59,972 bases of DNA, taken from IMG/VR virus record IMGVR_UViG_3300043219_000134, positions 1 through 59,972 of that record; one strand, written 5' to 3'. Origin of the DNA: a virus. The notes under the pieces are model-generated. The model worked only from the letters and a program-made list of their open reading frames with translations, searched no databases and was not told where the DNA came from. The first letter of the stretch is position 1, and each line of letters begins with the position of its first letter. The position numbers were made by a program, and so were the translations under genes. Below, in pieces: positions 35,831-43,876 of the stretch.

Positions 35831-36004
35831 TTAATCAATAGGGTACTTAGTTTTCTTAAACTTATGGTAATTTTTGCACCCAACTGCGCTAGAGCGTTCG
35901 AATATCTTATACCCAAATATCTTACACAGAAACTCTCTAAAACCATACTTCTTCTTACAATTCTTACATTGTCCACAAGTCCTTTTAAGTCGCCTCTTTC
36001 TCAT
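35831..36004 (-). CDS. Cysteine-rich basic microprotein, 57 aa
   Basis: Overlaps the previous stop as TAATG. Very basic, with CGQCKNC (about 10-16) and further cysteines near 27 and 43, consistent with a small zinc-binding nucleic-acid protein. The interval to the helicase gene (35739-35830) contains AT-rich repeats of ATGTTACTAT. Confidence 0.55.
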   Translation of the reverse strand: MRKRRLKRTCGQCKNCKKKYGFREFLCKIFGYKIFERSSAVGCKNYHKFKKTKYPID

Positions 36005-36231
36005 TATTCACTCCATTTAATTAGATTCAATCCGTAAAGTATAATCCTAGCATCCTCTTTTTCTTGTGTTATACAAATAGGGTCAGACCAGTGCTGTTTA
36101 TCCTCACCAGCAAACCCTCTAGTAGTATCTATTAACTCATAGAACCCATCTTCATAAAAGGATATATACTGATTACTTAATCCTTTCTTAAAAGCCTCAA
36201 CTGAGTCAGTTTCGTTTTCAAACATATTCAT
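36004..36231 (-). CDS. Hypothetical protein, 75 aa
   Basis: Acidic small protein with GGAG before the ATG, coupled to the genes on both sides. No family recognised. Confidence 0.65.
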   Translation of the reverse strand: MNMFENETDSVEAFKKGLSNQYISFYEDGFYELIDTTRGFAGEDKQHWSDPICITQEKEDARIILYGLNLIKWSE

Positions 36232-36234
36232 AGT

Positions 36235-36480
36235 TTACTCCATTGGAAGAGTCAGATTAAGACTAACTCCCCCGTTTTCATTTGGGGTTACAATTCGACC
36301 CCTACTAGAAACAGTAGAAACAGGTATAAACGACCGTTCACCGTCGAGTGCTGTTCCGATATATACCTCTCCGTCTGGTTTAAGTTCATACGATCCATCC
36401 TTCTGTCTCAAAAAGGGTTGATTACCTGCAAAAGTTCCATCACAAGAATGGAGCTTAAACTCTTGGAGCCTAATCGGCAT
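36235..36480 (-). CDS. Hypothetical protein, 81 aa
   Basis: Starts at the ATG 36478-36480 inside the end of the previous gene, with AGGTGG upstream; a longer version begins at 36504. Beta-rich, with a C-terminal segment (GGVSLNLTL) that encodes a phage motif variant (36267). No family recognised. Confidence 0.6.
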   Translation of the reverse strand: MPIRLQEFKLHSCDGTFAGNQPFLRQKDGSYELKPDGEVYIGTALDGERSFIPVSTVSSRGRIVTPNENGGVSLNLTLPME

Positions 36481-36643
36481 TATTAGATATTCCACCTGTT
36501 TCATCCTTTAGTATTGTCTTACATCGTCCACAACGTTTGAACTTCTTATTTCTAATAGAATACAGAACACCACAGCACATAACTGCATATTCGGCTATCC
36601 CGTAGTTATTCTTTTTATTCTGTTCTTTTGTTTCATGTGTCAT
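36470..36643 (-). CDS. Zinc-ribbon protein, 57 aa
   Basis: The ATG at 36641-36643 has AAAGGAACAA. Contains a CC pair near residue 22 and CGRC near 37-40, a four-cysteine ribbon. Basic central segment (RNKKFKRCGRC). Probably a small nucleic-acid-binding protein. Confidence 0.6.
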   Translation of the reverse strand: MTHETKEQNKKNNYGIAEYAVMCCGVLYSIRNKKFKRCGRCKTILKDETGGISNNAD

Positions 36644-36765
36644 AAATTGTTCCTTTATTATTAACTTCAAACGGGGGAGAGGCGGTTGATACTTAGATCT
36701 CAACGAGTACTCCCGAAGGAATCTCTCGATCTGACTTTCTCATTTTGCAGTCTCCCCCGTCAGGG

Positions 36766-39531
36766 TTAATGTTTGGATTTACCTACCACTTTGAAGGTCT
36801 TTGGATCGAATGAACCAAGTTCCCCAAGGGAGTAGCCAATTTCAGGGTCTATCTTAAACTCTCGTACGATACCCTTAATAGTTACGGGTCTAGTCATTTC
36901 TTCGGACACGATTTTATAAACTGCTTCCAGTTCCTCTATTGGAACTTCATAGTTTAATTCGTCGTATACGTAGAGGACTAGTTCGGCTTTGAGATTAAGC
37001 TTTCGTAATCGTTTATGTATCCGTATCATAGCCCTGTTTACGATATCTGCGGCTGTGCCTTGAATTGGCGTGTTCATAGCCTCTTTTCGTATGTCTCTCT
37101 CGTTCCCATAAAGGTAACGTCTTCGACCAGAGATATAAGTTTCTACATATCTTTTATCATTTGCTTGTTCAACTATTTCATCTACCCATTCTCGATACTG
37201 AGGATGTGCCTCCATATAAGAGGATCGTGCCTCTTTTATATCTTTCAGTAGTAGTTTAGTCTCGGGATACTTAGATATAATGTTTCCATGTATCACTGAG
37301 TCTCCACCTCCATAAGAGGAGGCAAACTGATAGATTTTTGCGGCTTTCCTAAAAAGCTTGAATCTGGGATCATCCGGTTCGAGTCCGAACAACGCCTTAG
37401 TATTCTCGTCATGCAAATCTAGACCGTCATTGATAATTGATAAAAGGTGACGATCTTTTGTAACGTAGGCTAGAACAACATTCTCTATACCTTTGTAATC
37501 ACAGGAGAGGAATACATGTCCATCTTTCGGCGTAAATATGTTACGCAACATAGGGCAGTTTTCTTTTGAAGGGAACGTAAAGAGGTTAGGTTTGGAGGAC
37601 GAAAATCTTCCAGTACTAGTACCAGTAACTTTAATATTACTATGCACTCGTCCGTCTGCTCTGGTTTCCCAAAAGTAGTATGAACTTTTTAATTTATTTA
37701 TTGAGGCGAACTCATTGTAAGACTTAATTATTTGTAACATCTTTTCAATTTGCTCGACTTCTTCTCTAAAGTGTTTCTTCTTTCCGGTGCTTTCGTCAGC
37801 ATCCCATGCTTTAAGACCCTTGATAGAGTTAATCCTCTTAATCAGGGCAATCGAATAGGTCTCTCTGAATGCATCGTCAAGTTGCTTTTTATTCGACTCT
37901 TTGGTAGTTTTACATTTAAAGTTGCGTAATACATACGGGGGAGAATAAGATTCCACCTCCATAATACCAGCAATTTTTAACCAGTCCTTTGTCTCCTTGG
38001 ACTTTACCTTACCTTCTTGCTCTCGGGTTGTCTTGTGCCATTGACCAGTTTTGCATTTACGGCATTTAGTGAAGAGACCTAACTTAAGGTTTGGATTTAA
38101 GCTAACCTCTCTACTATCGTCCTGTGTAAATAGTTTCTTCGTACCGCAGATGGGGCATTCTCCCCCGTATTGAGTCCACGGTTCATATTTCCACGCATTA
38201 GGTAATTGTTTCTTTGCCTTAGACGAGGATTCACCTAGCCATACTCTGAGCATGTCGTCCTGAGAAGTTAGAGATAACTCTGGAGGAACCTTAGAGATTT
38301 CTCTAAAGTCTTTCTCTGCCTTTATCGCTGACTCTTTTAGCCACTTTTGTAGCTCAACTAGTCTCTTCTTGTCTATATGTAGTCCCACTTGGGACATTCG
38401 TACAACTATCTCGGTAAGGTCTTTTTGCTCCTGATAAAGATCCATTAGACCCTTATCGGCACATTCTTTTAACATAGCTTCATACATTGGTACAAGTGCT
38501 ACACAGTCTCGTGCATTGTATCGGCGCATCTTTTCCTGATCGGTATAATAAATATGCTCTTTCTTAGTTATGAAAGAGTCTTTCCAATAGGGTAGTTTAC
38601 CATAAAAACTATTGATAAACCCGATATCATGTTTTAACTCTGGATTGATAGTATGGTGAAGTAACATTGTGTCACCCTCGAAGGCTCGATGTTTTATATC
38701 AAATCCGTTAAAAGAATTGTTTAGTACTGGTATATCATAATTCGGTCCATTTTGCCATATGATACCTTTGCAGTAGTCGAATAGCTTTTGGACAGCTATC
38801 TTTACTCGCATCATGCCGTCGAAGTTAAAGGCAGATTCTCCCCCGTATTTCTTAAAGGGTATAACTATTGCTTCCGATTCTGACCAAGCTAATCCTAGCA
38901 CTACAGCCTCAGAACGATTCAAGTTGAGTCCTGTACCTTCAATGTCACCATAAAGGACTACTTGTTCTTCTATCGCCCAATCTACAAACTTTTCTACCTC
39001 TTCTACGGTAGGGTCTAACTGGAAATTCTCCTTGGGTCTCTCCCAACCTTCATCCGCTATAAAAACGGACTTACGCATATCATTCTGAAACATACAACAT
39101 CTAGTTGCATCACCTGAACCTATTTTTGACCACCTCTTACTATTAAGGAGTCTTTGATCGTAGGTAGGAATGACCCAATATTTCTTGCCGTTTCTAGTCC
39201 AGTCCATTACTGAACCTCTATACTTTTCGATTTTACTTTCTCCAAGTATAGTCTTCATGATATTTTCACCCAATAGTACAATTACTTTGGGCTGTATTAT
39301 AGCTATTTTTTCATCTAATAATTTAAAATTAAAATCTAAGTTCCCATCCTGAAAGTCAGCCTCGTCATTCCAAAACTGTTGAAAGACCATATTTGACCAA
39401 CTTATCTTTGCACTCGAAATTGACCAGAACATAAACCTAGAGTCTTGATCTTTAAAACCACGACCCTGCATTATATCTGCGTCGGAGGGATAATCACCTA
39501 GAACTAGAATATCTCGTTGTGATAATTCCAT
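36766..39531 (-). CDS. DNA polymerase family A with UDG-like N-terminus
   Basis: 921 aa. Residues about 1-155 resemble a uracil-DNA-glycosylase fold (VLGDYPSDAD, KVIVLLGEN, VIPTYDQRLL), with degenerate active-site residues. About 190-350 is a DnaQ-like 3'-5' exonuclease (GDIEGTGL, NGPNYDIP, YNARDCVAL). About 640-900 is the polymerase: TGRFSSSKPN, motif A FLSCDYKGIE (D678), motif B RKAAKIYQFASSYGG, motif C YVYDELNYE. Between them is a four-cysteine zinc ribbon (C459, C462, C490, C493). Leader contains ATTTAAAAAAGT then AAAGGAAC. Confidence 0.93.
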   Translation of the reverse strand: MELSQRDILVLGDYPSDADIMQGRGFKDQDSRFMFWSISSAKISWSNMVFQQFWNDEADFQDGNLDFNFKLLDEKIAIIQPKVIVLLGENIMKTILGESKIEKYRGSVMDWTRNGKKYWVIPTYDQRLLNSKRWSKIGSGDATRCCMFQNDMRKSVFIADEGWERPKENFQLDPTVEEVEKFVDWAIEEQVVLYGDIEGTGLNLNRSEAVVLGLAWSESEAIVIPFKKYGGESAFNFDGMMRVKIAVQKLFDYCKGIIWQNGPNYDIPVLNNSFNGFDIKHRAFEGDTMLLHHTINPELKHDIGFINSFYGKLPYWKDSFITKKEHIYYTDQEKMRRYNARDCVALVPMYEAMLKECADKGLMDLYQEQKDLTEIVVRMSQVGLHIDKKRLVELQKWLKESAIKAEKDFREISKVPPELSLTSQDDMLRVWLGESSSKAKKQLPNAWKYEPWTQYGGECPICGTKKLFTQDDSREVSLNPNLKLGLFTKCRKCKTGQWHKTTREQEGKVKSKETKDWLKIAGIMEVESYSPPYVLRNFKCKTTKESNKKQLDDAFRETYSIALIKRINSIKGLKAWDADESTGKKKHFREEVEQIEKMLQIIKSYNEFASINKLKSSYYFWETRADGRVHSNIKVTGTSTGRFSSSKPNLFTFPSKENCPMLRNIFTPKDGHVFLSCDYKGIENVVLAYVTKDRHLLSIINDGLDLHDENTKALFGLEPDDPRFKLFRKAAKIYQFASSYGGGDSVIHGNIISKYPETKLLLKDIKEARSSYMEAHPQYREWVDEIVEQANDKRYVETYISGRRRYLYGNERDIRKEAMNTPIQGTAADIVNRAMIRIHKRLRKLNLKAELVLYVYDELNYEVPIEELEAVYKIVSEEMTRPVTIKGIVREFKIDPEIGYSLGELGSFDPKTFKVVGKSKH

Positions 39532-39653
39532 ACATGTTCCTTTACTTTTTTAAATATTTTATTTTATACTACTTCTTTAAAAGAATAGCCACAGGAAGCC
39601 CAGATATACTGTCTATGTCAAAACTACTCTTATTTAAGTTATCTAAGTTAATC

Positions 39654-39860
39654 CTAATAAATCTTTAACAGTCTAGAAAGTTTACCTAATAGGTGCAAAC
39701 TTAAAGCCGTTAATCCTAAGATAGACAGGAGATCACTTGGGGAAGCTAAAATCCATGTCATTGTTGCTGTTCCCATAGCCAAAACTTTGTAAGATATTGA
39801 ACCCCAATTTATTATTGGTCTAGTTATTTTAAGTATGCTCTTTGGTATTTCTATTTCCAT
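39654..39860 (-). CDS. Small membrane protein, 68 aa
   Basis: Two likely membrane segments (about 23-39 and 44-60) and a basic C-terminus. Holin-like in layout but far from the lysis cluster. AAGGAATAG upstream. Role unknown. Confidence 0.6.
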   Translation of the reverse strand: MEIEIPKSILKITRPIINWGSISYKVLAMGTATMTWILASPSDLLSILGLTALSLHLLGKLSRLLKIY

Positions 39861-39870
39861 ATCTATTCCT

Positions 39871-39887
39871 TACCCCTTATCGGGGTA
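39871..39887 (-). terminator. Hairpin overlapping a stop codon
   Basis: TACCCC-GATAA-GGGGTA on the transcript. The stem begins in the last codons of the 56-aa gene, holds its stop TAA in the loop, and ends next to the AAGGA of the next gene. It may couple or tune translation. No T-run. Confidence 0.35.
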
Positions 39888-40047
39888 CATTGGGAGATCG
39901 AATTACACTCCCTACTGTAAGTAATTTATTAAGCTTGCCCGAACAATTATCATCTGGACAGTCTTCTTCCTTTTCCATATCTGCAATAGACCTTCGTTGG
40001 TTGGCTTTTAGTTTACAGATTGGACACTCATATAAATATATCGGCAT
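39877..40047 (-). CDS. FmdB-like zinc-ribbon protein, 56 aa
   Basis: The N-terminus MPIYLYECPICK with a later CPDDNC matches the FmdB-type zinc ribbon pattern (MP-x-YEY-x-CxxC). It has GTAGGAGGTTAG upstream. Probably a nucleic-acid or protein-binding accessory of the replication block. Confidence 0.7.
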   Translation of the reverse strand: MPIYLYECPICKLKANQRRSIADMEKEEDCPDDNCSGKLNKLLTVGSVIRSPNVPR

Positions 40048-40055
40048 CTAACCTC

Positions 40056-40283
40056 CTACAAGTTGTTTAATTCCGTTAAGGTATCTATAACCTCGTCTCG
40101 TGTTTCTAGTTCGGCTATTTGAGTAAAAGTCTTGTTATTAAGGATACACATAATTGTGTAACTACAATTATCCGATTCCGCTTCGTTAATGGCTACATAA
40201 GTATCCGCTGGTTCGTCAAACTCTATAGCCTTTTCTAGTTCTTCTTCATCTTCGTAGATTTCACAATTTTCTACTATTGTCAC
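40056..40283 (-). CDS. Acidic paralog pair member A, 75 aa
   Basis: GTG start behind GGGAGGACAAA. Strongly acidic, with the pattern CEIY and a C-terminal helix (EVIDTLTELNNL). The next upstream gene encodes a protein of the same layout, so they are a tandem duplication. Function unknown. Confidence 0.6.
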   Translation of the reverse strand: MTIVENCEIYEDEEELEKAIEFDEPADTYVAINEAESDNCSYTIMCILNNKTFTQIAELETRDEVIDTLTELNNL

Positions 40284-40294
40284 TTTGTCCTCCC

Positions 40295-40534
40295 TTATAG
40301 GTAATTTAAAGCTGTTGTTACCTCTACAGCGTCTTCATATGTTATACAAGTAGCTATAGGACTAAAATAAAGAACGTCGTCGTGATCTATTTTGTTTATA
40401 CTATATGTATCATCACCGTCCTCATTTTGACCAATGTAAACTATTACATAGTTTTCAACTATTTTACTAGCCACTAAGCTCTGTATAAAATCGTCTGTAC
40501 CACGATAAAACTCGCAACCGTCTTTTATTTCCAT
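40295..40534 (-). CDS. Acidic paralog pair member B, 79 aa
   Basis: ATG behind AGGGGGGAGCT. Acidic and similar in order to the neighbour downstream: CEFY near the N-terminus, central beta strands, C-terminal DAVEVTTALNYL. Function unknown. Confidence 0.6.
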   Translation of the reverse strand: MEIKDGCEFYRGTDDFIQSLVASKIVENYVIVYIGQNEDGDDTYSINKIDHDDVLYFSPIATCITYEDAVEVTTALNYL

Positions 40535-40543
40535 AGCTCCCCC

Positions 40544-41017
40544 CTATTTTAATAAGTATACAATTAAGGCGGAACTACCTATTCCGATAGCACCGCCTAT
40601 AAATAAATTATTGAATGCCCTAGACTCTAGTTTAATTATCGTTAGGGCTTGCTCGTTTTTAATAGTATTGTCGGTTTTAGCTCCGAGAGTTAATTTTTTG
40701 TTCAGGGCTTCCAACCTTGTATTATCTCGTATAAAACCTTCCTTAGCCTCACGCTCTAAGATTATTTCTACTTCCAGTATTGGAATTGTTTTCTGATCTG
40801 CCCTCATGGACTGTATAATCCAGACGGGGGAGACGTACAATAACTGTGGCGGTATGTCGCTACTCTTTACTAGGGTTATTCTCCCAATCGAACTTAGATT
40901 TATCGTCGGTAACAGTGATATCTCGCTCTGGCTTATCGACTCCGTAAAAGCTGTTGATATCGTCAGCGAGATCAATAGGAGACATAAGGCTAGTCTCTTC
41001 CTTAATTTTTGTAACAT
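40544..41017 (-). CDS. Secreted/membrane protein overlapping its neighbour, 157 aa
   Basis: N-terminal signal-like helix (about 9-27, LALCLLLISLTISTAFTES) and a C-terminal membrane segment (about 138-157). Its 5' part lies in another frame within the gene at 40860-41225 (158-base overlap). Long frame-shifted overlaps between two envelope genes are typical of spanin pairs. Starts at the ATG 41015-41017 with GAGGAG upstream. Phage motif at 40823. Confidence 0.55.
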   Translation of the reverse strand: MLQKLRKRLALCLLLISLTISTAFTESISQSEISLLPTINLSSIGRITLVKSSDIPPQLLYVSPVWIIQSMRADQKTIPILEVEIILEREAKEGFIRDNTRLEALNKKLTLGAKTDNTIKNEQALTIIKLESRAFNNLFIGGAIGIGSSALIVYLLK

Positions 41018-41225
41018 TGTTTTCAAACTCCTCGTCCTGTGTATGCTCTACTTCTAGAATCTCGTACTCTACTTCTAGAGTTTCGGCTTCTTCCTCTGGA
41101 CTGAGGGTTAAGTCTGGGCTGAACCCTTCTGGGTTGTAATCAACCTTTCTCCCCCGTCCGAATAATAAATATAGAGAACCAAAAAGTCCTCCCGTTAATA
41201 ATAATATAATAATAAATTGTGTCAT
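40860..41225 (-). CDS. Membrane-anchored acidic protein, 121 aa
   Basis: N-terminal membrane helix (about 4-22), then a very acidic soluble part (about 45-90). It could be the inner-membrane partner of the overlapping 157-aa protein. GAGGATAAAGA upstream. Confidence 0.6.
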   Translation of the reverse strand: MTQFIIILLLTGGLFGSLYLLFGRGRKVDYNPEGFSPDLTLSPEEEAETLEVEYEILEVEHTQDEEFENNVTKIKEETSLMSPIDLADDINSFYGVDKPERDITVTDDKSKFDWENNPSKE

Positions 41226-42193
41226 TCTTTATCCTCCAACGCTCTTAACCCCATAATACTAGGGTTTGCTAACTGATTTACCCATGATGGGTATCCTTCA
41301 CCTAGTGTAGAGGATAACTCCAGAGTCATAGTGGGTTCTTGTGGTGTTGGGTTAACTTTTTCTGGACTACATATCATTGTTGTAGCCTTATCTGTAAAGT
41401 ATTTAGATTGGCATTCCCTAGCTTCTTCAATAGTATCGAAGCTTTTTATAATTCTACCTGTAGTCTCACAAATTTCTTTTGCTTCTAAAAGACCTAGTCC
41501 TGTGGCTTCTCTTATCGCTTTAATAAGGGGTATTTTACCATTTTCCTGATAATTAACAAATAGTAGGTCAAACTTTTCTTCTTCTTTCTTAGTTTCAATT
41601 TTAGTTGCAGATTCCGGTTCAGACATTACCGTTCCGGCTGTACTTTGAATTAGGGCTAGCTTTTGTATATGTTTTTCTTCCGAGAAGGAAAATACTTTTA
41701 GGATATCTTCTACTGATGGAACGTCCCAAAACCAAGGATGGTAAAAAGAGTATTCTCCGGTAGACACTTTACAAGTAGATACTAATCTTTTATCGCCTGT
41801 CCCTTTATAGTAAAGTGTTCCTCGTACTTCATTAGATAGCATTCCAGCTGGTCTATGCTCATTCCGTCTGGGAGAACTTGTAGATAGTCTACGAAGGATT
41901 ACTCCTACGGGTACGTCCTTGTCCTCTTTTTTATTAGTAGAGTCGTCTCCAATATCATTAGATACTCGATGATAGTCTCTGTGTTGAAGACGGAATGTTT
42001 TTGCATTAGCCATTTTTAGAAAGATGTTTGATAGGTAGCCGTTGTGACAATCTACGTTAACCTGTTGACTAACTTTATGAACCGCTTTTTGATCTGGGGT
42101 GAGTTCTTTTACCCAAGGGAACGAGTTCATGAAGTCTGTAGAGATTTTATGTAGATACTCTGCAAGTTCCCTGTACTGCTCTGTTTCTCTCAT
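41222..42193 (-). CDS. Protein with internal ribosomal L7/L12 C-terminal-like domain, 323 aa
   Basis: Residues about 206-272 (KIPLIKAIREATGLGLLEAKE, then TIEEARECQSKYF) carry the signature of the bacterial ribosomal stalk protein L7/L12 C-terminal domain, which contacts translation GTPases. Around it are unrelated segments: an unknown N-terminal 200 residues and a C-terminal disordered 50. It may recruit or divert translation factors (inference). Start overlaps the previous stop. Confidence 0.65.
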   Translation of the reverse strand: MRETEQYRELAEYLHKISTDFMNSFPWVKELTPDQKAVHKVSQQVNVDCHNGYLSNIFLKMANAKTFRLQHRDYHRVSNDIGDDSTNKKEDKDVPVGVILRRLSTSSPRRNEHRPAGMLSNEVRGTLYYKGTGDKRLVSTCKVSTGEYSFYHPWFWDVPSVEDILKVFSFSEEKHIQKLALIQSTAGTVMSEPESATKIETKKEEEKFDLLFVNYQENGKIPLIKAIREATGLGLLEAKEICETTGRIIKSFDTIEEARECQSKYFTDKATTMICSPEKVNPTPQEPTMTLELSSTLGEGYPSWVNQLANPSIMGLRALEDKE

Positions 42194-42897
42194 GAGGCAA
42201 CTCCCTCGATAGTTATGTCTGGGTTCATGTTACCAGAGATAAACTTTTTATATTGCATATTGTCACTGTTTTCTGTAGCGAGACCATTTTCCGATACTGC
42301 GATCATATTCTCAAACTCTTCTAAGGTAGCTACCTTGAAGGCTGACGCAAAGTTTCGTAGTAAGGCTTCGTCGTTTAAGATTGTCCCGACAAATATTGTT
42401 ATTTCATTCTCAGTAGGTAAGCTTATGTCCTGATTATACTTCTCGAAAGAGGTATCCTTAGTCATTTTTGAACCACTAATTATTTGTAGGTTCGACTTTT
42501 CTGAGATGATTCCGATTGTTCCGTTTTTACGTTTTATTATAGTAGCTTTGGGTAAGTCTATTCGACATGTTAAGCCGACTTCTTTTGAGTTAAGATTTCT
42601 TCCGATAAAGATAGAGAAAATCCTATTCATAGCCTGACCTGAACCTTCCCAACCACCACCAATTACGTCTTTAGATATTGCCTTCGCTAAGGCTAAATCT
42701 GTCGCTGTTGGCTTGCTTACGCTTTCCGATGGTACTATCCCTTCAATAGTTAGTACTTTCTTTGAATAGTTGAAGATGTTTTTTGCTAGTCCACCGAACT
42801 TTTCTTTAAAAGTTGCAGACTTGATTTCATTTAACTTGTCCGAAGCGTTACTTTTAAGACTCGCTAAATACTCTCTGATATTATTCTTTACTACCAT
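42190..42897 (-). CDS. Hypothetical protein, 235 aa
   Basis: I start at the ATG 42895-42897 with AGGGGGATAT upstream, because the terminator 42914-42943 lies just before it. Mixed alpha/beta soluble protein between the L7/L12-domain gene and the ssDNA-binding candidate. No recognised motif. Confidence 0.65.
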   Translation of the reverse strand: MVVKNNIREYLASLKSNASDKLNEIKSATFKEKFGGLAKNIFNYSKKVLTIEGIVPSESVSKPTATDLALAKAISKDVIGGGWEGSGQAMNRIFSIFIGRNLNSKEVGLTCRIDLPKATIIKRKNGTIGIISEKSNLQIISGSKMTKDTSFEKYNQDISLPTENEITIFVGTILNDEALLRNFASAFKVATLEEFENMIAVSENGLATENSDNMQYKKFISGNMNPDITIEGVAS

Positions 42898-42913
42898 ATA
42901 TCCCCCTAGATAT

Positions 42914-42943
42914 AAAAAAGGGAACCAATCGATATTGGCTCCC
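42914..42943 (-). terminator. Intrinsic terminator downstream of ssDNA-binding gene
   Basis: Minus strand GGGAGCCAAT-ATCG-ATTGGTTCCC (10 bp, one G-U) followed by six T. A classical intrinsic terminator inside the leftward unit that should reduce read-through from replication genes into 42190-42897. Confidence 0.8.
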
Positions 42944-42973
42944 CCTGTTAGTATAGTTAATGTTTGTATTCGA

Positions 42974-43465
42974 TTATGCTTTTTTAAACTTGTCAATAAC
43001 TTGTTCATTATCACCTGTTCCAACGTAAGTAATTTTTCCGTTGTCGTCAGTTGATTTTTCAGTCTTTTCTTTCCACTGTACTCTAGCTTCAATATTTGCT
43101 CCGACTGTTAAGTCCCAGAACTCCTGAGTAGCTATTCCACCAGCCGATACCGTACTGTAGTCTGGATGGCTCTGTACATCTGATCCAAGGATAAACTCTT
43201 GAACCATCATTGCCATGTAGTCGGCTGACTTTTGCTTATCATCTTTCATAGGAAAGTAGAAAGTTTTAAACATCACTTCACCTAGTGGTGCTTGATCTCC
43301 CTTTAATACGGCTGTATCCTCAATTCTTAATTGAAGACTAACACCGGGTCTATCGTTCTTAGACATGATACTCTCTGCTTTCTTAACTGAAAATAGGTAT
43401 TGACCATTGTCATAATGTGGCTTCTCCACATTCATAATTGCATTAACGTCCATTACTTCGCTCAT
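42974..43465 (-). CDS. DUF669-like ssDNA-binding protein candidate, 163 aa
   Basis: Starts at ATG 43463-43465 behind AAAAGGAATTATT. The N-terminal layout (GQYLFSVKKAESIMSKNDRPGVSL) resembles DUF669-type phage ssDNA-binding proteins, which sit with Sak4-like ATPases and Cas4-like nucleases, as here. The leader has a C(UUCG)G hairpin, a TAGTAG palindrome and ATTTAAAAAAGT. Confidence 0.6.
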   Translation of the reverse strand: MSEVMDVNAIMNVEKPHYDNGQYLFSVKKAESIMSKNDRPGVSLQLRIEDTAVLKGDQAPLGEVMFKTFYFPMKDDKQKSADYMAMMVQEFILGSDVQSHPDYSTVSAGGIATQEFWDLTVGANIEARVQWKEKTEKSTDDNGKITYVGTGDNEQVIDKFKKA

Positions 43466-43537
43466 AATAATTCCTTTTACTTTTTTAAATATATTTAAAC
43501 TACTAAGTAGTTTGCTTTGATTTGATTTATTCATTCT

Positions 43538-43556
43538 AGCAGAACTCGACCCGAAG
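43538..43556 (-). promoter_or_regulatory. UUCG hairpin in leader of the ssDNA-binding gene
   Basis: TTGACC-TTCG-GGTCGA on the transcript: 6 bp closed by the very stable C(UUCG)G tetraloop. It could stabilise the mRNA or be a processing site. Confidence 0.5.
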
Positions 43557-43569
43557 GTCAAGACCCTAG

Positions 43570-43836
43570 TTAAAATACATTTAGCATTTCTGTGTAAACT
43601 CTCCCATAAGTACTCCCTTTACTATCTTTTAATTTGTAAAAAGTTTCACCTTGGATACAAAAATTACCATTCGTGCCTAGACTATTAAAATACAAACCAA
43701 GGTTTTTACTTGGTTTAAGAATACTATTTACGACTATAAAAAGCTCATTCTCTATTAAAATATAGATACTGCTTTCAAGCTCTTTTAAATCTACTAATAA
43801 GTTATTTATTATTAATCTTTCAATATCTTTTATCAT
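43570..43836 (-). CDS. Hypothetical protein, 88 aa
   Basis: Beta-rich small protein with no recognised motif. The ATG is preceded by GGGGGTTAAAG, which is a near-copy of the phage motif. Lies between the ATPase and ssDNA-binding genes, so a recombination role is possible. Confidence 0.6.
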   Translation of the reverse strand: MIKDIERLIINNLLVDLKELESSIYILIENELFIVVNSILKPSKNLGLYFNSLGTNGNFCIQGETFYKLKDSKGSTYGRVYTEMLNVF

Positions 43837-43876
43837 CTTTAACCCCCGTTTAAGTATCTTAATTAGACACTATGTC

